A stretch of DNA of 64,000 nucleotides from positions 4,701,487 to 4,765,486 of the forward strand of contig NZ_CP017480.1 in assembly GCF_001887595.1 (NCBI RefSeq), read 5' to 3'. The notes under the pieces were generated by a model that saw only the letters and a list, made by a program, of their open reading frames with translations, was not told the origin of the DNA and searched no databases. Shown in pieces: positions 1-11,119 of this stretch; positions within the stretch are counted from its first letter, which is position 1; every line of letters starts with the position of its first letter. The position numbers and the translations under genes are program-made. This stretch comes from Luteibacter rhizovicinus DSM 16549 (lineage in GTDB: Bacteria; Pseudomonadota; Gammaproteobacteria; Xanthomonadales; Rhodanobacteraceae).

Positions 1-730
1 CGTATTCGGCCAGGAAGAACAGCGCGAATGGCGAGCCGGAGTATTCGACGTGGAAGCCCGCGACGATTTCGGATTCGCCTTCCGCCACGTCGAACGGTGC
101 GCGGTTGGTTTCGGCCACGCCCGAGACGAAGTAGATGACGAACACCGGCAGCAGCGGCAGCCAGTACCAGGTGAAGAAGTTGCCCGACTGCGCGTTGACG
201 ATGGCCGAGAGGTTCAGGCTACCGGTCAGGACGAGCACGCAGACGATGGACATGCCCATCGACAGTTCGTACGAGATCACCTGCGCCGCGGCGCGCATCG
301 CACCGAGCATCGCGTAGCGCGAGTTCGAGGACCAGCCGGCGAGGATGATGCCGTAGACACCCATCGAGGTCATCGCCAGCAGGTAGAGCACACCGGCATT
401 GACGTTGGCGAGGACGACTTCCGGACCGAACGGCACCACGGCCCACGCGGCGAGCGCGGGGACCAGGGCGAGCAAGGGGGCCAGGTAATACAACGCGCGG
501 TTCGCGTTGGTCGGCAGCACCACTTCCTTCAGGAGCAGCTTGACGACGTCGGCGAAGGCCTGGAGCAGACCGGCGGGACCGACCTTGTTCGGCCCCATGC
601 GGACGTGCATCCAGCCGAGCACCTTGCGTTCCCACCAGACGTACAATGCGACGCCGATGACCAGCGGCAGCACGATCGCCAGGATGTAGATCACCGGCAT
701 CAAGACGTGATCGAAGAGTTGAGCGCCCAT
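1..730 (-). CDS. nuoH: NADH-quinone oxidoreductase subunit H (partial)
   Basis: Membrane subunit of complex I that links the quinone-binding site of the peripheral arm to the proton-pumping arm. The visible 243 N-terminal residues begin [17 protein letters not shown] and show several hydrophobic helices, the conserved amphipathic stretch [20 protein letters not shown] and the acidic loop [16 protein letters not shown] typical of NuoH. The gene runs off the left edge, so the C-terminal helices are not seen. The ATG lies 2 bases after the nuoG stop codon, so translation is probably coupled to nuoG. Confidence 0.97.
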   Translation of the reverse strand, partial: MGAQLFDHVLMPVIYILAIVLPLVIGVALYVWWERKVLGWMHVRMGPNKVGPAGLLQAFADVVKLLLKEVVLPTNANRALYYLAPLLALVPALAAWAVVPFGPEVVLANVNAGVLYLLAMTSMGVYGIILAGWSSNSRYAMLGAMRAAAQVISYELSMGMSIVCVLVLTGSLNLSAIVNAQSGNFFTWYWLPLLPVFVIYFVSGVAETNRAPFDVAEGESEIVAGFHVEYSGSPFALFFLAEY

Positions 731-732
731 GG

Positions 733-3045
733 TTACGCCTTGCTCACGGTGATGGCCGCGCCGTACGGAGGCAGCATGGCGGTTTCGGAGTGCGCGGCCT
801 CGATCCACACGGCACCGTCAGGCACCGAGGCGTCGATCGCCACCGGAAGGACGACATCGCCGATACGCGCGTTCGCGCCATCGATGATGCCGAGCTTGCC
901 GGCGTCATCCGCATTGACGCGGATGGCGGCGGCACGGTTCAGCGGGTGCGAGGCCAGCGCGCCGGCACGACGGACTACCGCATCGACGCGGTAGATCGGC
1001 GTGGTGGCCAGGCGCGAGAAGGTCACGCCCGAGGCACGCGTGGCGAGCGAAGGACGAACCTCCGACGCACGCTCGGTCAGGCCGGCACGCAGGCCGACCA
1101 GATCGTCGAACTCGAAGCCGGCGACGCCCAGCATGCCGCCGAGCGCGCGCAACACCTTCCAGCCCGGACGTGCCTCCCCCGGTGCCTTGGCACCCGGCAG
1201 CACGCTCTGTGCGGTGCCTTCGACGTTGACCAGGGTCGCGTCGATTTCCGGCGTCAGGCCGATCGGCAGGATCACATCGGCCGAGTCCTTCAGCGCATCG
1301 CTGGCGAAGGCGGCGAACGCGACCACGGTCTGCGCCGAATGCATCGCCTGCAGGGCAAGCGTGCCATCGGCGAAGTCGTGCGGCGGCTCGACGTTATAGA
1401 GCACGTAACCCTTGCGGGCCTGGGCCAGCATGCCGCGCGCATCGAGACCGCCGGCGGTCGGCAGTACGCCGACCGACGCGAGGCCGAGTGCATTCGCGCC
1501 GACCGGAATCTCGTTGAACGAGGCACCGGCGGCCTGGGCGATGAAGCGCGCGATGGCGCGCAGCCAGGAGGCTTCCGGATGGGTCACGGCGGCGTGGCCG
1601 AGGATGACCACCGCATTCTCACCGAGCGCCTTGAACGCGGCCCGGTGGGCGTCGGTCGTCTGCACGCCGTTGAGGGCGGACGCGATCGACTCCGGCACCG
1701 TGGCGCCGTTCTCGCTGGCAGCCTTGGCCAGGACCAGCAGTTCGGCAACCAGCGCATGCGGCGCGGCGACGGACTCGCCAGCCAGCGGGTAGTTGAAGTT
1801 GAAGTGGGCCGGGTTGACCGCGTAAACCTTGGCGCCCTTCTTCACCGCCTGACGGATGCGGTGGTTGAGCAGCGGCACTTCGTTACGCAGGTCCGAGCCC
1901 ACCAGCAGCGCGGCCTTGACCTTGTCGAACGACGCGATGGACGAGGCAAAGGCCTTCGCGAAGGCGTTGTCGGCGAAGTCGAGCTGACGCAGGCGGTGGT
2001 CGATGTGGGCGCTACCCAGACCGCGAGCGAGACGAACGAGCAACTCGCCCTCCTCGTTCGACGTCGCCGGATTCACCAGCAGGCCGAGGTCTGAACCCGG
2101 AACGCTCTTCAGCGCTTCGGAGGCGACCGCGAGCGCGTCGTCCCAGGTCGTCGCCGACCACTGGCCGTTGCGCTTGACCATCGGCGACTTCACGCGATCC
2201 GCGGCGTACAGGCCCTGGTGGCTGTAACGGTCACGGTCGGACAACCAGCATTCGTTGATCGTCTCGTTGTCGCGCGGCACGTTGCGCAGCACTTCACCGC
2301 GGCGCGTATGCATCCACAGGTTGGAACCCAGCGCGTCGTGATAGCCGACGGACGGACGGGCGACCAGCTCCCAGGCGCGGGCCTGGAACTGGAACGGCTT
2401 GTTGGTCAATGCGCCGACCGGGCAGACGTCGATGATGTTGCCCGACAGTTCGCTCTCGATCGTCTTGCCGATGTAGGTACCGATTTCCAGGTTCTCGCCG
2501 CGGCTCATGCCGCCGAGTTCGTACGTGCCGGCGATCTCGCTGGTGAAGCGGACGCAGCGCGTGCACTGGATGCAGCGGGTCATCTCGGTCGCGATCAGCG
2601 GCCCGAGGTTCTCGTCGGACACGGTGCGCTTGCGCTCGTTATAGCGCGACACCGAACGGCCGTAGCCGAGCGAGACGTCCTGCAGTTCGCACTCGCCGCC
2701 CTGGTCGCAGATGGGGCAGTCCAGCGGATGGTTGATCAGCAGGAATTCCATCACGTTGCGCTGCGACTTCAGCGCCTTGTCCGAACGCGTGAACACCTTC
2801 ATGCCCTCGCCCACCGGCGTGGCGCAGGCCGGTGCCGGCTTCGGCATCTTCTCGATTTCCACCAGGCACATGCGGCAGTTGGCGGCGATCGGAAGCTTGC
2901 GGTGGTAGCAGAAGCGCGGGATGGGAATCCCGACGGCGTCGGCCGCCTCGATGATCATCCGCCCCTTGGCGATCTGCACCGGGACGCCGTCGATTTCGAT
3001 ATTGACGAGGTCCGGCGCGGCATTGGCTACGGGCTGCGCACTCAT
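733..3045 (-). CDS. nuoG: NADH-quinone oxidoreductase subunit G
   Basis: Large iron-sulfur subunit of the complex I electron-input module, 770 aa. The N-terminal ferredoxin-like domain carries the [2Fe-2S] cysteines C46, C57, C60 and C74. Next comes the His-Cys3 site H106, C110, C113, C119 and a [4Fe-4S] set C158, C161, C164 and C208. The rest is a molybdopterin-oxidoreductase-like domain that has no catalytic role in complex I. The start overlaps the nuoF stop by 4 bases (ATGA), as expected in a translationally coupled nuo operon. Confidence 0.97.
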   Translation of the reverse strand: MSAQPVANAAPDLVNIEIDGVPVQIAKGRMIIEAADAVGIPIPRFCYHRKLPIAANCRMCLVEIEKMPKPAPACATPVGEGMKVFTRSDKALKSQRNVMEFLLINHPLDCPICDQGGECELQDVSLGYGRSVSRYNERKRTVSDENLGPLIATEMTRCIQCTRCVRFTSEIAGTYELGGMSRGENLEIGTYIGKTIESELSGNIIDVCPVGALTNKPFQFQARAWELVARPSVGYHDALGSNLWMHTRRGEVLRNVPRDNETINECWLSDRDRYSHQGLYAADRVKSPMVKRNGQWSATTWDDALAVASEALKSVPGSDLGLLVNPATSNEEGELLVRLARGLGSAHIDHRLRQLDFADNAFAKAFASSIASFDKVKAALLVGSDLRNEVPLLNHRIRQAVKKGAKVYAVNPAHFNFNYPLAGESVAAPHALVAELLVLAKAASENGATVPESIASALNGVQTTDAHRAAFKALGENAVVILGHAAVTHPEASWLRAIARFIAQAAGASFNEIPVGANALGLASVGVLPTAGGLDARGMLAQARKGYVLYNVEPPHDFADGTLALQAMHSAQTVVAFAAFASDALKDSADVILPIGLTPEIDATLVNVEGTAQSVLPGAKAPGEARPGWKVLRALGGMLGVAGFEFDDLVGLRAGLTERASEVRPSLATRASGVTFSRLATTPIYRVDAVVRRAGALASHPLNRAAAIRVNADDAGKLGIIDGANARIGDVVLPVAIDASVPDGAVWIEAAHSETAMLPPYGAAITVSKA

Positions 3046-4385
3046 GCAGCGACTCCAGTGGTGACCGTGTCCGCCGGACCGTCAACGATCGAACGGCCGT
3101 GCTCCACGTAGTATTCGAATTCGTGCCAGAAGTTGGCCAGGAAGCCCTGTACCGGCCACGCGGCGGCTTCGCCGAACGCGCAGATGGTGTGGCCTTCGAT
3201 CTGGCCGGCGACGGCCTTCAGGCGATGCAGGTCTTCCTGCGTGCCCTTGCCCTCGACGATGCGCGAGAGCACGCGGTGCATCCAGCCGGTGCCTTCGCGG
3301 CACGGGGTGCACTGGCCGCACGACTCCGCCATATAGAAACGCGAGATGCGGTGGCAGGCGCGGACCATGCAGGTGGTCTCGTCCATCACGATCACGGCGC
3401 CCGAACCCAGACCCGAACCCGCCTTCTGCAGCGAGTCGTAGTCCATGGTGCATTCCATGATCTTCTCGGCCGTGAGCACCTTCATCGACGAACCGCCGGG
3501 GATGCAGGCCTTGAGCTTCTTGCCGCCACGGATACCGCCGGCCATCTGCAAAAGCTCGGAGAACGGCGTACCGAGACGGATCTCGAAGTTGCCCGGGTTG
3601 GCCACGTGGCCGGAGACGGAGAAGATCTTCGGGCCGCCGTTGTTCGGCTTGCCGAGGTTGAGGAACCACTCCGCGCCATTGCGCAGGATCGCCGGCACCG
3701 AGGCATAGGTCTCGGTGTTGTTGATCGTGGTCGGACGGCCGTACAGGCCGAAGCCGGCCGGGAACGGCGGCTTGAAGCGCGGCTGGCCCTTCTTGCCTTC
3801 CAGCGATTCCATCAGCGCGGTTTCTTCGCCGCAGATGTAAGCGCCGGCGCCGAGGGCATTGTAGATGTCCACGTCGATGCCGGTGCCATCGATGTCCTTG
3901 CCGAGCAGGCCAGCCGCGTAGGCTTCCTTCAGGGCTTCTTCGATGTGCTCGAACGGCTCGTGGTGGAACTCGCCACGCAGGTAATTGTAGGCGACGGTCG
4001 AGCCCGTGCAGTAGCAGGCGATCGCCAGGCCTTCGATGACCGAATGCGGGTTGAAGCGCAGGATGTCACGGTCCTTGCAGGTACCCGGCTCCGATTCGTC
4101 CGAGTTGCACAGGATGTACTTCTGGCCCGGTGCCGTGCGGGGCATGAAGCTCCACTTCAGGCCCGTGGGGAAGCCGGCGCCACCGCGACCGCGCAGCGAG
4201 CTCTTCTTGATCTCTTCGATCAGGGCGGCCGGATCCGGCTTTTCCGCCAGGATCTTGCGCCATGCCTTGTAACCGTCCACCTTTTCATAGCTCTCGAGCG
4301 CCCAGGGCTTCTCGAAATGCAGGGTCGTGTAGACGACCTGGTGTTCCTGCGGTGCGGGTCCGACCGGACCAGTGGTGCTAGCCAT
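3042..4385 (-). CDS. nuoF: NADH-quinone oxidoreductase subunit F
   Basis: NADH-oxidising flavoprotein of complex I, 447 aa. The glycine-rich NADH/FMN site [11 protein letters not shown] is at residues 65-75 and the conserved [13 protein letters not shown] at 94-106. The [4Fe-4S] N3 cluster ligands are C356, C359, C362 ([12 protein letters not shown]) and C402. Works with NuoE and NuoG to pass electrons from NADH into the iron-sulfur chain. It lies between nuoE and nuoG in the conserved order. Confidence 0.97.
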   Translation of the reverse strand: MASTTGPVGPAPQEHQVVYTTLHFEKPWALESYEKVDGYKAWRKILAEKPDPAALIEEIKKSSLRGRGGAGFPTGLKWSFMPRTAPGQKYILCNSDESEPGTCKDRDILRFNPHSVIEGLAIACYCTGSTVAYNYLRGEFHHEPFEHIEEALKEAYAAGLLGKDIDGTGIDVDIYNALGAGAYICGEETALMESLEGKKGQPRFKPPFPAGFGLYGRPTTINNTETYASVPAILRNGAEWFLNLGKPNNGGPKIFSVSGHVANPGNFEIRLGTPFSELLQMAGGIRGGKKLKACIPGGSSMKVLTAEKIMECTMDYDSLQKAGSGLGSGAVIVMDETTCMVRACHRISRFYMAESCGQCTPCREGTGWMHRVLSRIVEGKGTQEDLHRLKAVAGQIEGHTICAFGEAAAWPVQGFLANFWHEFEYYVEHGRSIVDGPADTVTTGVAA

Positions 4386-4395
4386 TGCCCTTACC

Positions 4396-4923
4396 TCACT
4401 TAAGACCGTCGAGGATCGCGTCGACCGAATCGGTCGTCAGCTTCTCGTGGTAGTGACCGTTGACGACCATCATCGGCGCGCCCGCGCAAGCGGCGAGGCA
4501 TTCCTCTTCCTGCTTGAGATAGATGCGGCCATCGGCGGTGCTCTCGCCGGTCTTGATGCCGAGTTTCTTCTCGCAATGGCGAACCAGGCCTTCGGCCCCG
4601 TTCAACCAGCAGGAAATGTTGGTGCAGATGGCGACGTTGTTGCGACCGACAGGCGTGGTCTCGAACATCGAGTAGAAGCTCGCGACCTCGTAGGCCCAGA
4701 TCGCCGGCAGTTCGAGGTACTTGGCGACCGCGGTGATCAGTTCATCGGTGAGGTAACCGACGTTCTGTTCCTGTGCCGCCATGAGCGACTGGATCAGCGC
4801 GGAGCGCTTGCGATCCGGCGGGAACTTGGAGACCCAGTGATCGATGTGGCTGCGGGTGTGATCGTTGAGCACGACAAGGGGATCGACGTCCTTGACCTGC
4901 TCAAAATGTCCGGTGGCTTTCAT
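4396..4923 (-). CDS. nuoE: NADH-quinone oxidoreductase subunit E
   Basis: 24-kDa thioredoxin-like [2Fe-2S] subunit of the NADH dehydrogenase module, 175 aa. The four cluster ligands appear as C100, C105, C142 and C146 (AICTNISC ... ECLAACAG). Length and position directly before nuoF match the family. Part of the nuoA-H transcription unit on the minus strand. Confidence 0.96.
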   Translation of the reverse strand: MKATGHFEQVKDVDPLVVLNDHTRSHIDHWVSKFPPDRKRSALIQSLMAAQEQNVGYLTDELITAVAKYLELPAIWAYEVASFYSMFETTPVGRNNVAICTNISCWLNGAEGLVRHCEKKLGIKTGESTADGRIYLKQEEECLAACAGAPMMVVNGHYHEKLTTDSVDAILDGLK

Positions 4924-4944
4924 GATTCAGTTCACTCCGTCGAC

Positions 4945-6198
4945 TTAGCGGTCGACTTCGCCAAAGACGAGATCGTAGGTGCCAATCATCGCGACGACGT
5001 CGGCGAGCATGTGGCCTCTCACGATCGCGTCCATGGAAGACAGGTGGGCGAAGCCGGGCGCGCGCAGATGCACGCGGAAAGGCTTGTTCGCACCGTCGGA
5101 CACGAGATAGCAGCCGAACTCGCCCTTGGGCGCTTCGACGGCGGTATAGGTTTCACCGGCGGGTACGCCGTAGCCTTCCGTGAAGAGTTTGAAGTGGTGG
5201 ATCAGCGCTTCCATGTCGCTCTTCATTTCTTCGCGGCTGGGCGGCGCGACCTTGTAGTTCTGCACCATCACCGGGCCCGGGTTGCCCTTCAGCCACGCCA
5301 CGCACTGCTTGATGATGTGGTTCGACTGGCGCATCTCTTCGACGCGGACCAGGTAACGGTCGTAGCAGTCGCCGTTCACACCGACCGGAATATCAAAGTC
5401 CATGTTCGCGTAAGCGGCATACGGCTGCTTCTTGCGCAGATCCCAGGCAATGCCCGAGCCGCGCAGCATGGCGCCGGTCATGCCCCAGGCCTGGGCCTTC
5501 TCGGGCGGAATGACGCCGATGCCGACCGTACGCTGCTTCCAGATACGGTTGTTGGTCAGCAGCGATTCGTATTCGTCGACGCGCGCCGGGAAATCGTTGG
5601 TGAACTCCGTGAGGTAGTCCAGCATCGAACCTTCACGCCACGCGTTGCGGCGCTTGAGGTCGGCACCCTTGTGCCACGGCGACTCGCGGTACTTCGACAT
5701 CTGGTCCGGCAGGTCGCGGTAGACGCCGCCCGGACGGTAGTACGTCGCGTGCATGCGCGCGCCCGACACGGCCTCGTAGACGTCCATCAGTTCTTCGCGC
5801 TCACGGAACGCGTAGAGGAAGACGGCCATGGCGCCAAGATCGAGCGCGTTCGAACCCACCCACATCAGGTGGTTCAGGATGCGGGTGATTTCGTCGAACA
5901 TCGTGCGGATGTACTGCGCACGGATCGGTGCCTGGATGCCGAGCAGGTTCTCGATGGCCAGCACGTAAGCGTGCTCATTGCACATCATCGAGACGTAGTC
6001 GAGGCGATCCATGTAACCGATGGACTGGTTGAACGGCTTGGACTCGGCGAGCTTCTCGGTGCCACGGTGCAGCAGGCCGATGTGCGGATCGGCGCGGACG
6101 ATCGTCTCGCCGTCCATCTCCAGTACCAGGCGCAGCACGCCATGCGCAGCAGGATGCTGCGGGCCGAAGTTCATCGTGTAATTGCGAATTTCTTCCAC
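4945..6198 (-). CDS. nuoD: NADH-quinone oxidoreductase subunit D
   Basis: 49-kDa subunit of complex I, 417 aa, which with NuoB forms the quinone-reduction site. The N-terminus carries the conserved [22 protein letters not shown] and [12 protein letters not shown] motifs, and the C-terminus ends DLVFGEVDR as in most NuoD proteins. NuoD is separate from NuoC here, not fused as in Escherichia coli. The start lies 3 bases after the nuoC stop. Confidence 0.97.
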   Translation of the reverse strand: MEEIRNYTMNFGPQHPAAHGVLRLVLEMDGETIVRADPHIGLLHRGTEKLAESKPFNQSIGYMDRLDYVSMMCNEHAYVLAIENLLGIQAPIRAQYIRTMFDEITRILNHLMWVGSNALDLGAMAVFLYAFREREELMDVYEAVSGARMHATYYRPGGVYRDLPDQMSKYRESPWHKGADLKRRNAWREGSMLDYLTEFTNDFPARVDEYESLLTNNRIWKQRTVGIGVIPPEKAQAWGMTGAMLRGSGIAWDLRKKQPYAAYANMDFDIPVGVNGDCYDRYLVRVEEMRQSNHIIKQCVAWLKGNPGPVMVQNYKVAPPSREEMKSDMEALIHHFKLFTEGYGVPAGETYTAVEAPKGEFGCYLVSDGANKPFRVHLRAPGFAHLSSMDAIVRGHMLADVVAMIGTYDLVFGEVDR

Positions 6199-6201
6199 GG
6201 C

Positions 6202-6930
6202 TTAATTCTCCCGCCAATGATCGGCGGATTCCGCCCTGGCCTGATCGAGATCGGCGTCGTTACGGATCGTGCGCGGCACGAGCACGCGCGGTTCGATCGA
6301 GACGGGTTCGTAAATCACACGCTTCTGTTCGGGGTCGTAGCGCACTTCGACGTTGCCGATCAGCGGGAAATCCTTGCGGAACGGATGGCCCACGAAACCG
6401 TAGTCGGTGAGGATGCGACGAAGATCCGGATGACCGTCGAAGATGATCCCGTACAGGTCGAACGTCTCGCGCTCGAACCAGTCCGTGCCCGGCCACACCG
6501 GGGTCACCGACGGGACGATCGGGAAGGCGTCGTCTTCGCAGAAGACGCGCACGCGGATGCGCTGGTTGAGCTCGATCGACAGCAGGTGGAACACCGCGGC
6601 ATAACGACGCGGCTGCTCCACCTGGCGCGGACGGTCGGCCCACGTGAAGCGACCCATGGCTTCACCTTCCACGCCACGCGAGAAACTATCGCCCTGCGCG
6701 GTGTCGGTGTCCCACTCGGTCTGCCCGTAGCTGAGGTAGTCGACGCCGCAGACGTCGATGGGAATGGTGAAGCGGAAGCCTGCCTCGTCACGCAGCGCGG
6801 TGGCCACGGCGATCAGGTCACGCGGAGCCACCTCGGCGGTGACTTCATTGCGGTCGACCTTCACCGTCAGCATGTCGCCGAAGCGCGCGGCGAGCCGTTC
6901 GACCAGCGAGGTCTCGTTAATAACGCTCAT
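6202..6930 (-). CDS. nuoC: NADH-quinone oxidoreductase subunit C
   Basis: 30-kDa subunit of the complex I connecting module, 242 aa. The family signature region [20 protein letters not shown] and [19 protein letters not shown] are both present. Between about residues 72 and 95 there is a polar stretch ([19 protein letters not shown]) that looks longer than in the shortest homologues; I see no sign of a frameshift. Lies between nuoB and nuoD. Confidence 0.96.
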   Translation of the reverse strand: MSVINETSLVERLAARFGDMLTVKVDRNEVTAEVAPRDLIAVATALRDEAGFRFTIPIDVCGVDYLSYGQTEWDTDTAQGDSFSRGVEGEAMGRFTWADRPRQVEQPRRYAAVFHLLSIELNQRIRVRVFCEDDAFPIVPSVTPVWPGTDWFERETFDLYGIIFDGHPDLRRILTDYGFVGHPFRKDFPLIGNVEVRYDPEQKRVIYEPVSIEPRVLVPRTIRNDADLDQARAESADHWREN

Positions 6931-6943
6931 GTGCGATGCCCTG

Positions 6944-7498
6944 TTAACGCGCGATCGTGTGGGTGCGACGGATCTTCTTCTGCAACTGCAGGATGCCGTG
7001 GATCAGCGCTTCGGCCGTCGGCGGGCAACCCGGCACATAGATATCGACCGGAACGATGCGATCGCAGCCGCGAACGACCGAGTAGGAATAGTGGTAGTAA
7101 CCGCCGCCGTTGGCGCAGGAACCCATGGAGATGACCCACTTCGGCTCGGGCATCTGGTCATAGACCTTGCGCAGCGCCGGGGCCATCTTGTTCACCAGGG
7201 TCCCGGCCACGATCATCACGTCGGACTGGCGCGGGCTGGGACGGAAGACGACGCCGAAGCGATCGAGATCCAGACGCGCCGCACCGGCGTGCATCATTTC
7301 GACGGCGCAGCAGGCCAGGCCGAAGGTCATCGGCCACATCGAACCGGTACGCGCCCAGTTCATCAGGGCGTCGATGCTGGTCACGCCGAAGCCACGGTTC
7401 ACGACCGGGGCGTCGCCGTTGGGACGAAGGATGTCGTCGACGAGGTTGAGCGGCGTCGGGTTGTGCATCACCCGATCGATGGTGGTCATCACTCCCAT
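6944..7498 (-). CDS. nuoB: NADH-quinone oxidoreductase subunit B
   Basis: PSST-type subunit holding the terminal N2 [4Fe-4S] cluster that donates electrons to quinone, 184 aa. Ligands are the tandem C63-C64 ([10 protein letters not shown]), C128 (GSCANGGG) and C158 (VPGCPPTAE). I chose the ATG at 7498 (protein begins [10 protein letters not shown]), which is preceded by GGGAG at a 7-base spacing and overlaps the end of nuoA by 10 bases. The internal ATG at 7489 has poor spacing to any ribosome site. Confidence 0.96.
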   Translation of the reverse strand: MGVMTTIDRVMHNPTPLNLVDDILRPNGDAPVVNRGFGVTSIDALMNWARTGSMWPMTFGLACCAVEMMHAGAARLDLDRFGVVFRPSPRQSDVMIVAGTLVNKMAPALRKVYDQMPEPKWVISMGSCANGGGYYHYSYSVVRGCDRIVPVDIYVPGCPPTAEALIHGILQLQKKIRRTHTIAR

Positions 7499-7845
7499 TC
7501 GAGCGCTCCCTTCTTCCAGACGTAAGCGAAACCGACCACGAGCAGCGCGAGGAACAGCGCCATCTCGATCAGCGCGATCGCGCCGATCTTGTCGAACACC
7601 ACCGCCCAGGGAAACAGGAAGGCGATTTCGAGATCGAAGATGATGAAGAGGATGGCGATGAGGTAGTAGCGCACGTCGAACTTCATGCGCGCGTCCTCGA
7701 AGGCCTCGAAGCCGCACTCATAAGGCGAGAGCTTTTCGGAGTCGGGACGGCTGGGGCCGGCAAGCATGCCGATCGCCATCAGGACCACACCTAGGCCTAC
7801 GGCCACGGCAATGAACAACAGGACGGGCCAGTATTGGGCAAGCAC
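7489..7845 (-). CDS. nuoA: NADH-quinone oxidoreductase subunit A
   Basis: Small membrane subunit of complex I, 118 aa with three predicted transmembrane helices (residues about 10-30, 62-82, 90-110). The conserved loop [20 protein letters not shown] and the segment [22 protein letters not shown] identify the family. First gene of the nuo operon; the 268 bases upstream carry no gene and should contain the operon promoter. Confidence 0.96.
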   Translation of the reverse strand: MLAQYWPVLLFIAVAVGLGVVLMAIGMLAGPSRPDSEKLSPYECGFEAFEDARMKFDVRYYLIAILFIIFDLEIAFLFPWAVVFDKIGAIALIEMALFLALLVVGFAYVWKKGALEWE

Positions 7846-8022
7846 GATGCTGCGTACCTCCGCGCCTCACTGGGCGCATCAGTGACCGTCGGCGGGGACG
7901 AGCGGTCCGGCTAGGGTCGCCAGAGCTTTTATCGAATCGATCCAAATGGATCGATCCGTGTCGGGACGCGTGGCGTACCAACAACTCCGGATATCCACAA
8001 TCTCACGTTGGGGAACCGATCT

Positions 8023-8053
8023 ATTGTACCAGTGCGTGCAGGTATCACGACAA
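8023..8053 (-). promoter_or_regulatory. possible sigma-70 promoter for the nuo operon
   Basis: Reading the minus strand, TTGTCG (8048-8053) and TACAAT (8023-8028) are separated by 19 bases, in the 268-base gap upstream of nuoA. The -10 box is good, but the spacer is longer than ideal. The leader to nuoA would be about 170 bases. Inference only. Confidence 0.35.
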
Positions 8054-8113
8054 GTATTAATAAGGAGAAAACTTGTCGGACGCCCACATTCGGCGCCGAA
8101 ACGCGCCGATATG

Positions 8114-8479
8114 TCACATGGTCTGGGTCGGACGCTCGGAGGCGAGGGTGCCGACGAGCAAGGCTTCGATGCGCTGACGGGCGCCTTCGCTCTCGGGGGA
8201 CTCGTTGAACTGGATACCGACACCGGCCGTCCGGTTGCCCTGCGCGCCCACCGGCGTGATCCAGACCACGCGACCGGCCACGGAGAGGCGCTCGTTCTCG
8301 TCGATCAGGGTGACCAGCAAGGCCACCTCGTCACCCAGGCTGTAGCGCTGGGCCGTGGGTGCGAACAGGCCGCCGGTCTTCAGGAACGGCATGTACGAGA
8401 TGTACAGGGAGTTCACGTCCTTGATCTTCAGCGAGAGGATGCCCTGTCGCGGCGAGGAGCTGGTGGCGTTCATGGACAC
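8114..8479 (-). CDS. pilZ: PilZ domain protein (type IV pilus assembly type)
   Basis: 121-aa single-domain PilZ protein. The sequence YMPFLKTGGLFAPTAQRYSLGDEVALLV followed by GRVVWITP and GVGIQFNE fits the PilZ of Pseudomonas and Xanthomonas, which is required for type IV pilus formation. This subgroup lacks the N-terminal RxxxR c-di-GMP motif, and none is visible here. In related genomes the gene follows holB; here a PIG-L deacetylase gene separates the two. Confidence 0.88.
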   Translation of the reverse strand: MSMNATSSSPRQGILSLKIKDVNSLYISYMPFLKTGGLFAPTAQRYSLGDEVALLVTLIDENERLSVAGRVVWITPVGAQGNRTAGVGIQFNESPESEGARQRIEALLVGTLASERPTQTM

Positions 8480-8510
8480 GTGGAATCCCCTGGTTTGACC
8501 GTCATCCTAG

Positions 8511-9473
8511 CTACCCGGCGGCCCGGGCCACAAGCCCGACCGGTTCGGGATCTTCTCCGGCCCAGCCGTAGCGGTCGTAGATCCAGGGCGTGGAGAGGTC
8601 GGCGGTGAGCTTGGCGAAGGCCGGACCCGGGGCGCCACGCAGGGGCAGCAGCCATTGCTCCCCTGCCCGCTCGATCGGCGCGTGGCGCCATGGCCAGACC
8701 TGCACCCCGAGCCCGTCCGCAAGAACCAGGCGCAACCGGACGCGTGCCAGGTGCCCTGGCTGCCATGGCAGGCGCAGCGCACCCGTGCCCGGCGCAGCGG
8801 GCGCCCGATCGAAGCGCTCGGGGCGCGACGCCACGCCAAGCATGCGCTTGCGACTCAAGGCCATCTGCGTCGCATGCTCCAGCACGGCGTCGATCTTCGT
8901 CGCCAGGCGCTCCGGATCCGCATCGGGGACGATCAGGTCTTCCGGCGCCGAACGCTCGGTGCCGTGGATCATATAGGTCAGTATCTCGGCCATCGACCCC
9001 GCGGCGGACAGGGCCAACCGTGCCAGAACGTGCGCCGAGCCGTGATCGGGATGGCTGTCGCCCAGATCGGGGATGACGACGAGATTGGGCCGTACCCGCT
9101 CGACGATGCGACGGATCGCGCCGACCGCCGCCGAGGTCCGCATGCGCAGCTCGTCCGTCACCTGCATATCGTGCCAGCCGAGGGCATGCAGGTGCTCCGG
9201 ACCGACGCCGAGCCGCCCCAGGGCCGCCGCCACTTCGAGCCGGCGGCGCGCACCCCAGCGAGCCCGACCAGCGGCGTCGATCACGAGGCGCCGCTCGATC
9301 CAGCGCTGCGGCCAGGGATTGTCGTCACCATCGGTCAGCAGCAGCACATCGGCGCGGCCGCCGGCGGCCAGCGTGCGCTGGATCAGCATGCCGGCCGCCA
9401 GCGACTCGTCGTCGGGATGAGGCGCAACGACAAGAACGCGGGTGCTGCCGTCGATGACGGGGTCGCGGGACAA
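8511..9473 (-). CDS. PIG-L family (LmbE-like) N-deacetylase
   Basis: 320-aa zinc-dependent de-N-acetylase family protein. The metal-binding motif HPDDE sits at residues 19-23 and the second motif HPDH at 141-144, inside a Rossmann-like fold (VLVVAPHPDDES, NLVVIPDLGDSHPDH). The C-terminal ~100 residues form a separate region without a recognisable motif. Such enzymes remove acetyl groups from sugars or glycolipids; the substrate cannot be read from the sequence. It is inserted between holB and pilZ on the same strand, with 63 bases to holB and 31 to pilZ. Confidence 0.85.
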   Translation of the reverse strand: MSRDPVIDGSTRVLVVAPHPDDESLAAGMLIQRTLAAGGRADVLLLTDGDDNPWPQRWIERRLVIDAAGRARWGARRRLEVAAALGRLGVGPEHLHALGWHDMQVTDELRMRTSAAVGAIRRIVERVRPNLVVIPDLGDSHPDHGSAHVLARLALSAAGSMAEILTYMIHGTERSAPEDLIVPDADPERLATKIDAVLEHATQMALSRKRMLGVASRPERFDRAPAAPGTGALRLPWQPGHLARVRLRLVLADGLGVQVWPWRHAPIERAGEQWLLPLRGAPGPAFAKLTADLSTPWIYDRYGWAGEDPEPVGLVARAAG

Positions 9474-9536
9474 AGGCAGGTTCCTAGGGAATCAGGGCGA
9501 TAAGCCGATTAGGTCCGAATGCCCGATAAGACGGCG

Positions 9537-10472
9537 TCAACGCCAGGCGGCAAGCAGCTCGAGCAACAGCAGGTCGACCCGCAGCGGCCCACGAAGGGCG
9601 TCCCTGGCGCGATTGGCCTTGCCGTACCAGGCGTCGAGCGACTCGTCGTCCATCTGGCTTTCCAGCGGCGCGGCCTTGCCAGCGGCCCGGGCGCGGAGCT
9701 CGTCCGTCGCGGCCTGCGCAGCGAACCAGAGGTAGCGAGCCGGCTCGGCGGCCTGCCAACGCTTGACCACTTCCATCGCATCGCCGCGGCCAGCGGCCAA
9801 TGCCTTGAGATCGTGACGCACCTCGCCGCGCTGTTTCAGCGCGCCGTCCGCCGCCCAGGTCCGCGCCATGCCGGGATTGCCACCCGCGGCATCGAGGGCC
9901 GCCTCGGCATCCTTCACGCCCTCGGCGGCAAGCCATGCCAGCGAAACGTCGCGCGTGGGCACGAGGAAATCGATGCGCTGGCAGCGACTACGAATGGTCG
10001 CCGGCAAGCGCGCCGGCTCGTCGGCGACGAGGACCAGCAGGGTCGCCTGGGTCGGTTCTTCGAGCGTTTTGAGCAGGGCATTGGCCGCCGCCGCGTTCAT
10101 GGCATCCGCCGGATCCACGGTAGCGACCTGCCAGCCACCGAACTGACTGGACATGGCCAGCCGTGCGGAAAGGTCGCGAATCTGGTCGACCACGATTTCG
10201 CTACGCGTGACGCCGTCCTTGCGCAGGCCGAACGAGAGCGCGGCGACATCGGGGTGGGTGCCCGCGGCGATCAGGTGGCAGCTACGGCAAACCCCGCAAG
10301 GCGTCCCGTCGTGGGTCTGCTGGCAGAGCAGGCCCTTGACGAAGGTCGCCAGGAAATCGCGTTTGCCCAGGCCGGCAGGCCCCGCCAGCAACAAGGCATG
10401 GGGCAGCGCATCGCGCTCGCGACGGGCCTGTAGACGTGCCCAGGCCTCGGCATGCCAGGGCCGCAGGCTCAT
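9537..10472 (-). CDS. holB: DNA polymerase III subunit delta'
   Basis: 311-aa clamp-loader subunit that with delta and tau/gamma opens the sliding clamp. An AAA+ N-terminal domain carries a P-loop-like GPAGLGKRD and a zinc-module cysteine group (CQQ, CGVCRSC, residues about 49-66). The DPADAMNAAAANALLKTLEEP segment matches the DnaX/HolB signature. The ATG overlaps the tmk stop by 4 bases, so it is translationally coupled. Confidence 0.94.
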   Translation of the reverse strand: MSLRPWHAEAWARLQARRERDALPHALLLAGPAGLGKRDFLATFVKGLLCQQTHDGTPCGVCRSCHLIAAGTHPDVAALSFGLRKDGVTRSEIVVDQIRDLSARLAMSSQFGGWQVATVDPADAMNAAAANALLKTLEEPTQATLLVLVADEPARLPATIRSRCQRIDFLVPTRDVSLAWLAAEGVKDAEAALDAAGGNPGMARTWAADGALKQRGEVRHDLKALAAGRGDAMEVVKRWQAAEPARYLWFAAQAATDELRARAAGKAAPLESQMDDESLDAWYGKANRARDALRGPLRVDLLLLELLAAWR

Positions 10473-11119
10473 GAACCCACTCCGGCGAGCAGACCGGAGA
10501 CACCCTGGATGGCCTGTCCGAGAACCACGTCCGGCGTCGACGTCGCATCCAGGAGACGGAAGCGCGCGGGCTCCGCGGCGGCCCGGTCGCGATAGGCACC
10601 ACGAACACGCTCGAAGAAGGAATCACCCTCCACTTCGATGCGATCGGCTTCGCCACGACCGGCGGCACGCGCGCGTCCGGTGCTCACCGGCAGATCGAGC
10701 AACAAGGTGATGTCCGGCTTGAGAGCCAACGCCGCCCAGGCCTCGAGAGCCTCGATGCGTTCGACGGGCTGGCCGCGCCCGCCACCCTGATAGGCAAAGC
10801 TGGCGTCGGTAAAACGGTCACAGAGCACCCAGCGGCCGGCGGCCAGCGCTGGCTCGATCACCTGGCGCACCAGTTGGGCTCGCGAGGCGAACATGAGCAG
10901 CAGTTCGGCTTCCGCGCAAAGCTCGTTGTTGGCTGCATCCAGCACCACGCCGCGCACCGCCTCGCCGACGGTCGTACCGCCGGGTTCGCGGGTGACGACG
11001 AGATCCACGCCCTGCGCACGCAGGTGCGCCTCGAGCCCACGCAGCAGCGTGCTCTTGCCGGCGCCTTCGCCGCCTTCGAGGGTGATCAGTCGGCCGCGCT
11101 GGGGTGTCGTCACTGGCAT
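10469..11119 (-). CDS. tmk: thymidylate kinase
   Basis: 216-aa dTMP kinase making dTDP for DNA synthesis. The P-loop EGGEGAGKSTLL is at residues 15-26, the dTMP-binding TREPGGT at 43-49, the DRF motif at about 100, and an Arg-rich LID (GRARAAGRGEADRIE) later on. It overlaps mltG by 10 bases and holB by 4, inside the fab-pab-mltG-tmk-holB cluster. Confidence 0.96.
   Translation of the reverse strand: MPVTTPQRGRLITLEGGEGAGKSTLLRGLEAHLRAQGVDLVVTREPGGTTVGEAVRGVVLDAANNELCAEAELLLMFASRAQLVRQVIEPALAAGRWVLCDRFTDASFAYQGGGRGQPVERIEALEAWAALALKPDITLLLDLPVSTGRARAAGRGEADRIEVEGDSFFERVRGAYRDRAAAEPARFRLLDATSTPDVVLGQAIQGVSGLLAGVGS

Noticed and set aside
50..6954. Very long plus-strand open frames opposite nuo genes (for example 4372-7134)
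   Set aside because: They are antisense shadows caused by high GC; the minus-strand frames encode complete complex I subunits with all cluster ligands.
7846..8113. Possible tRNA or secG between nuoA and pilZ, as in some Xanthomonads
   Set aside because: No cloverleaf or secG-like frame can be found there.
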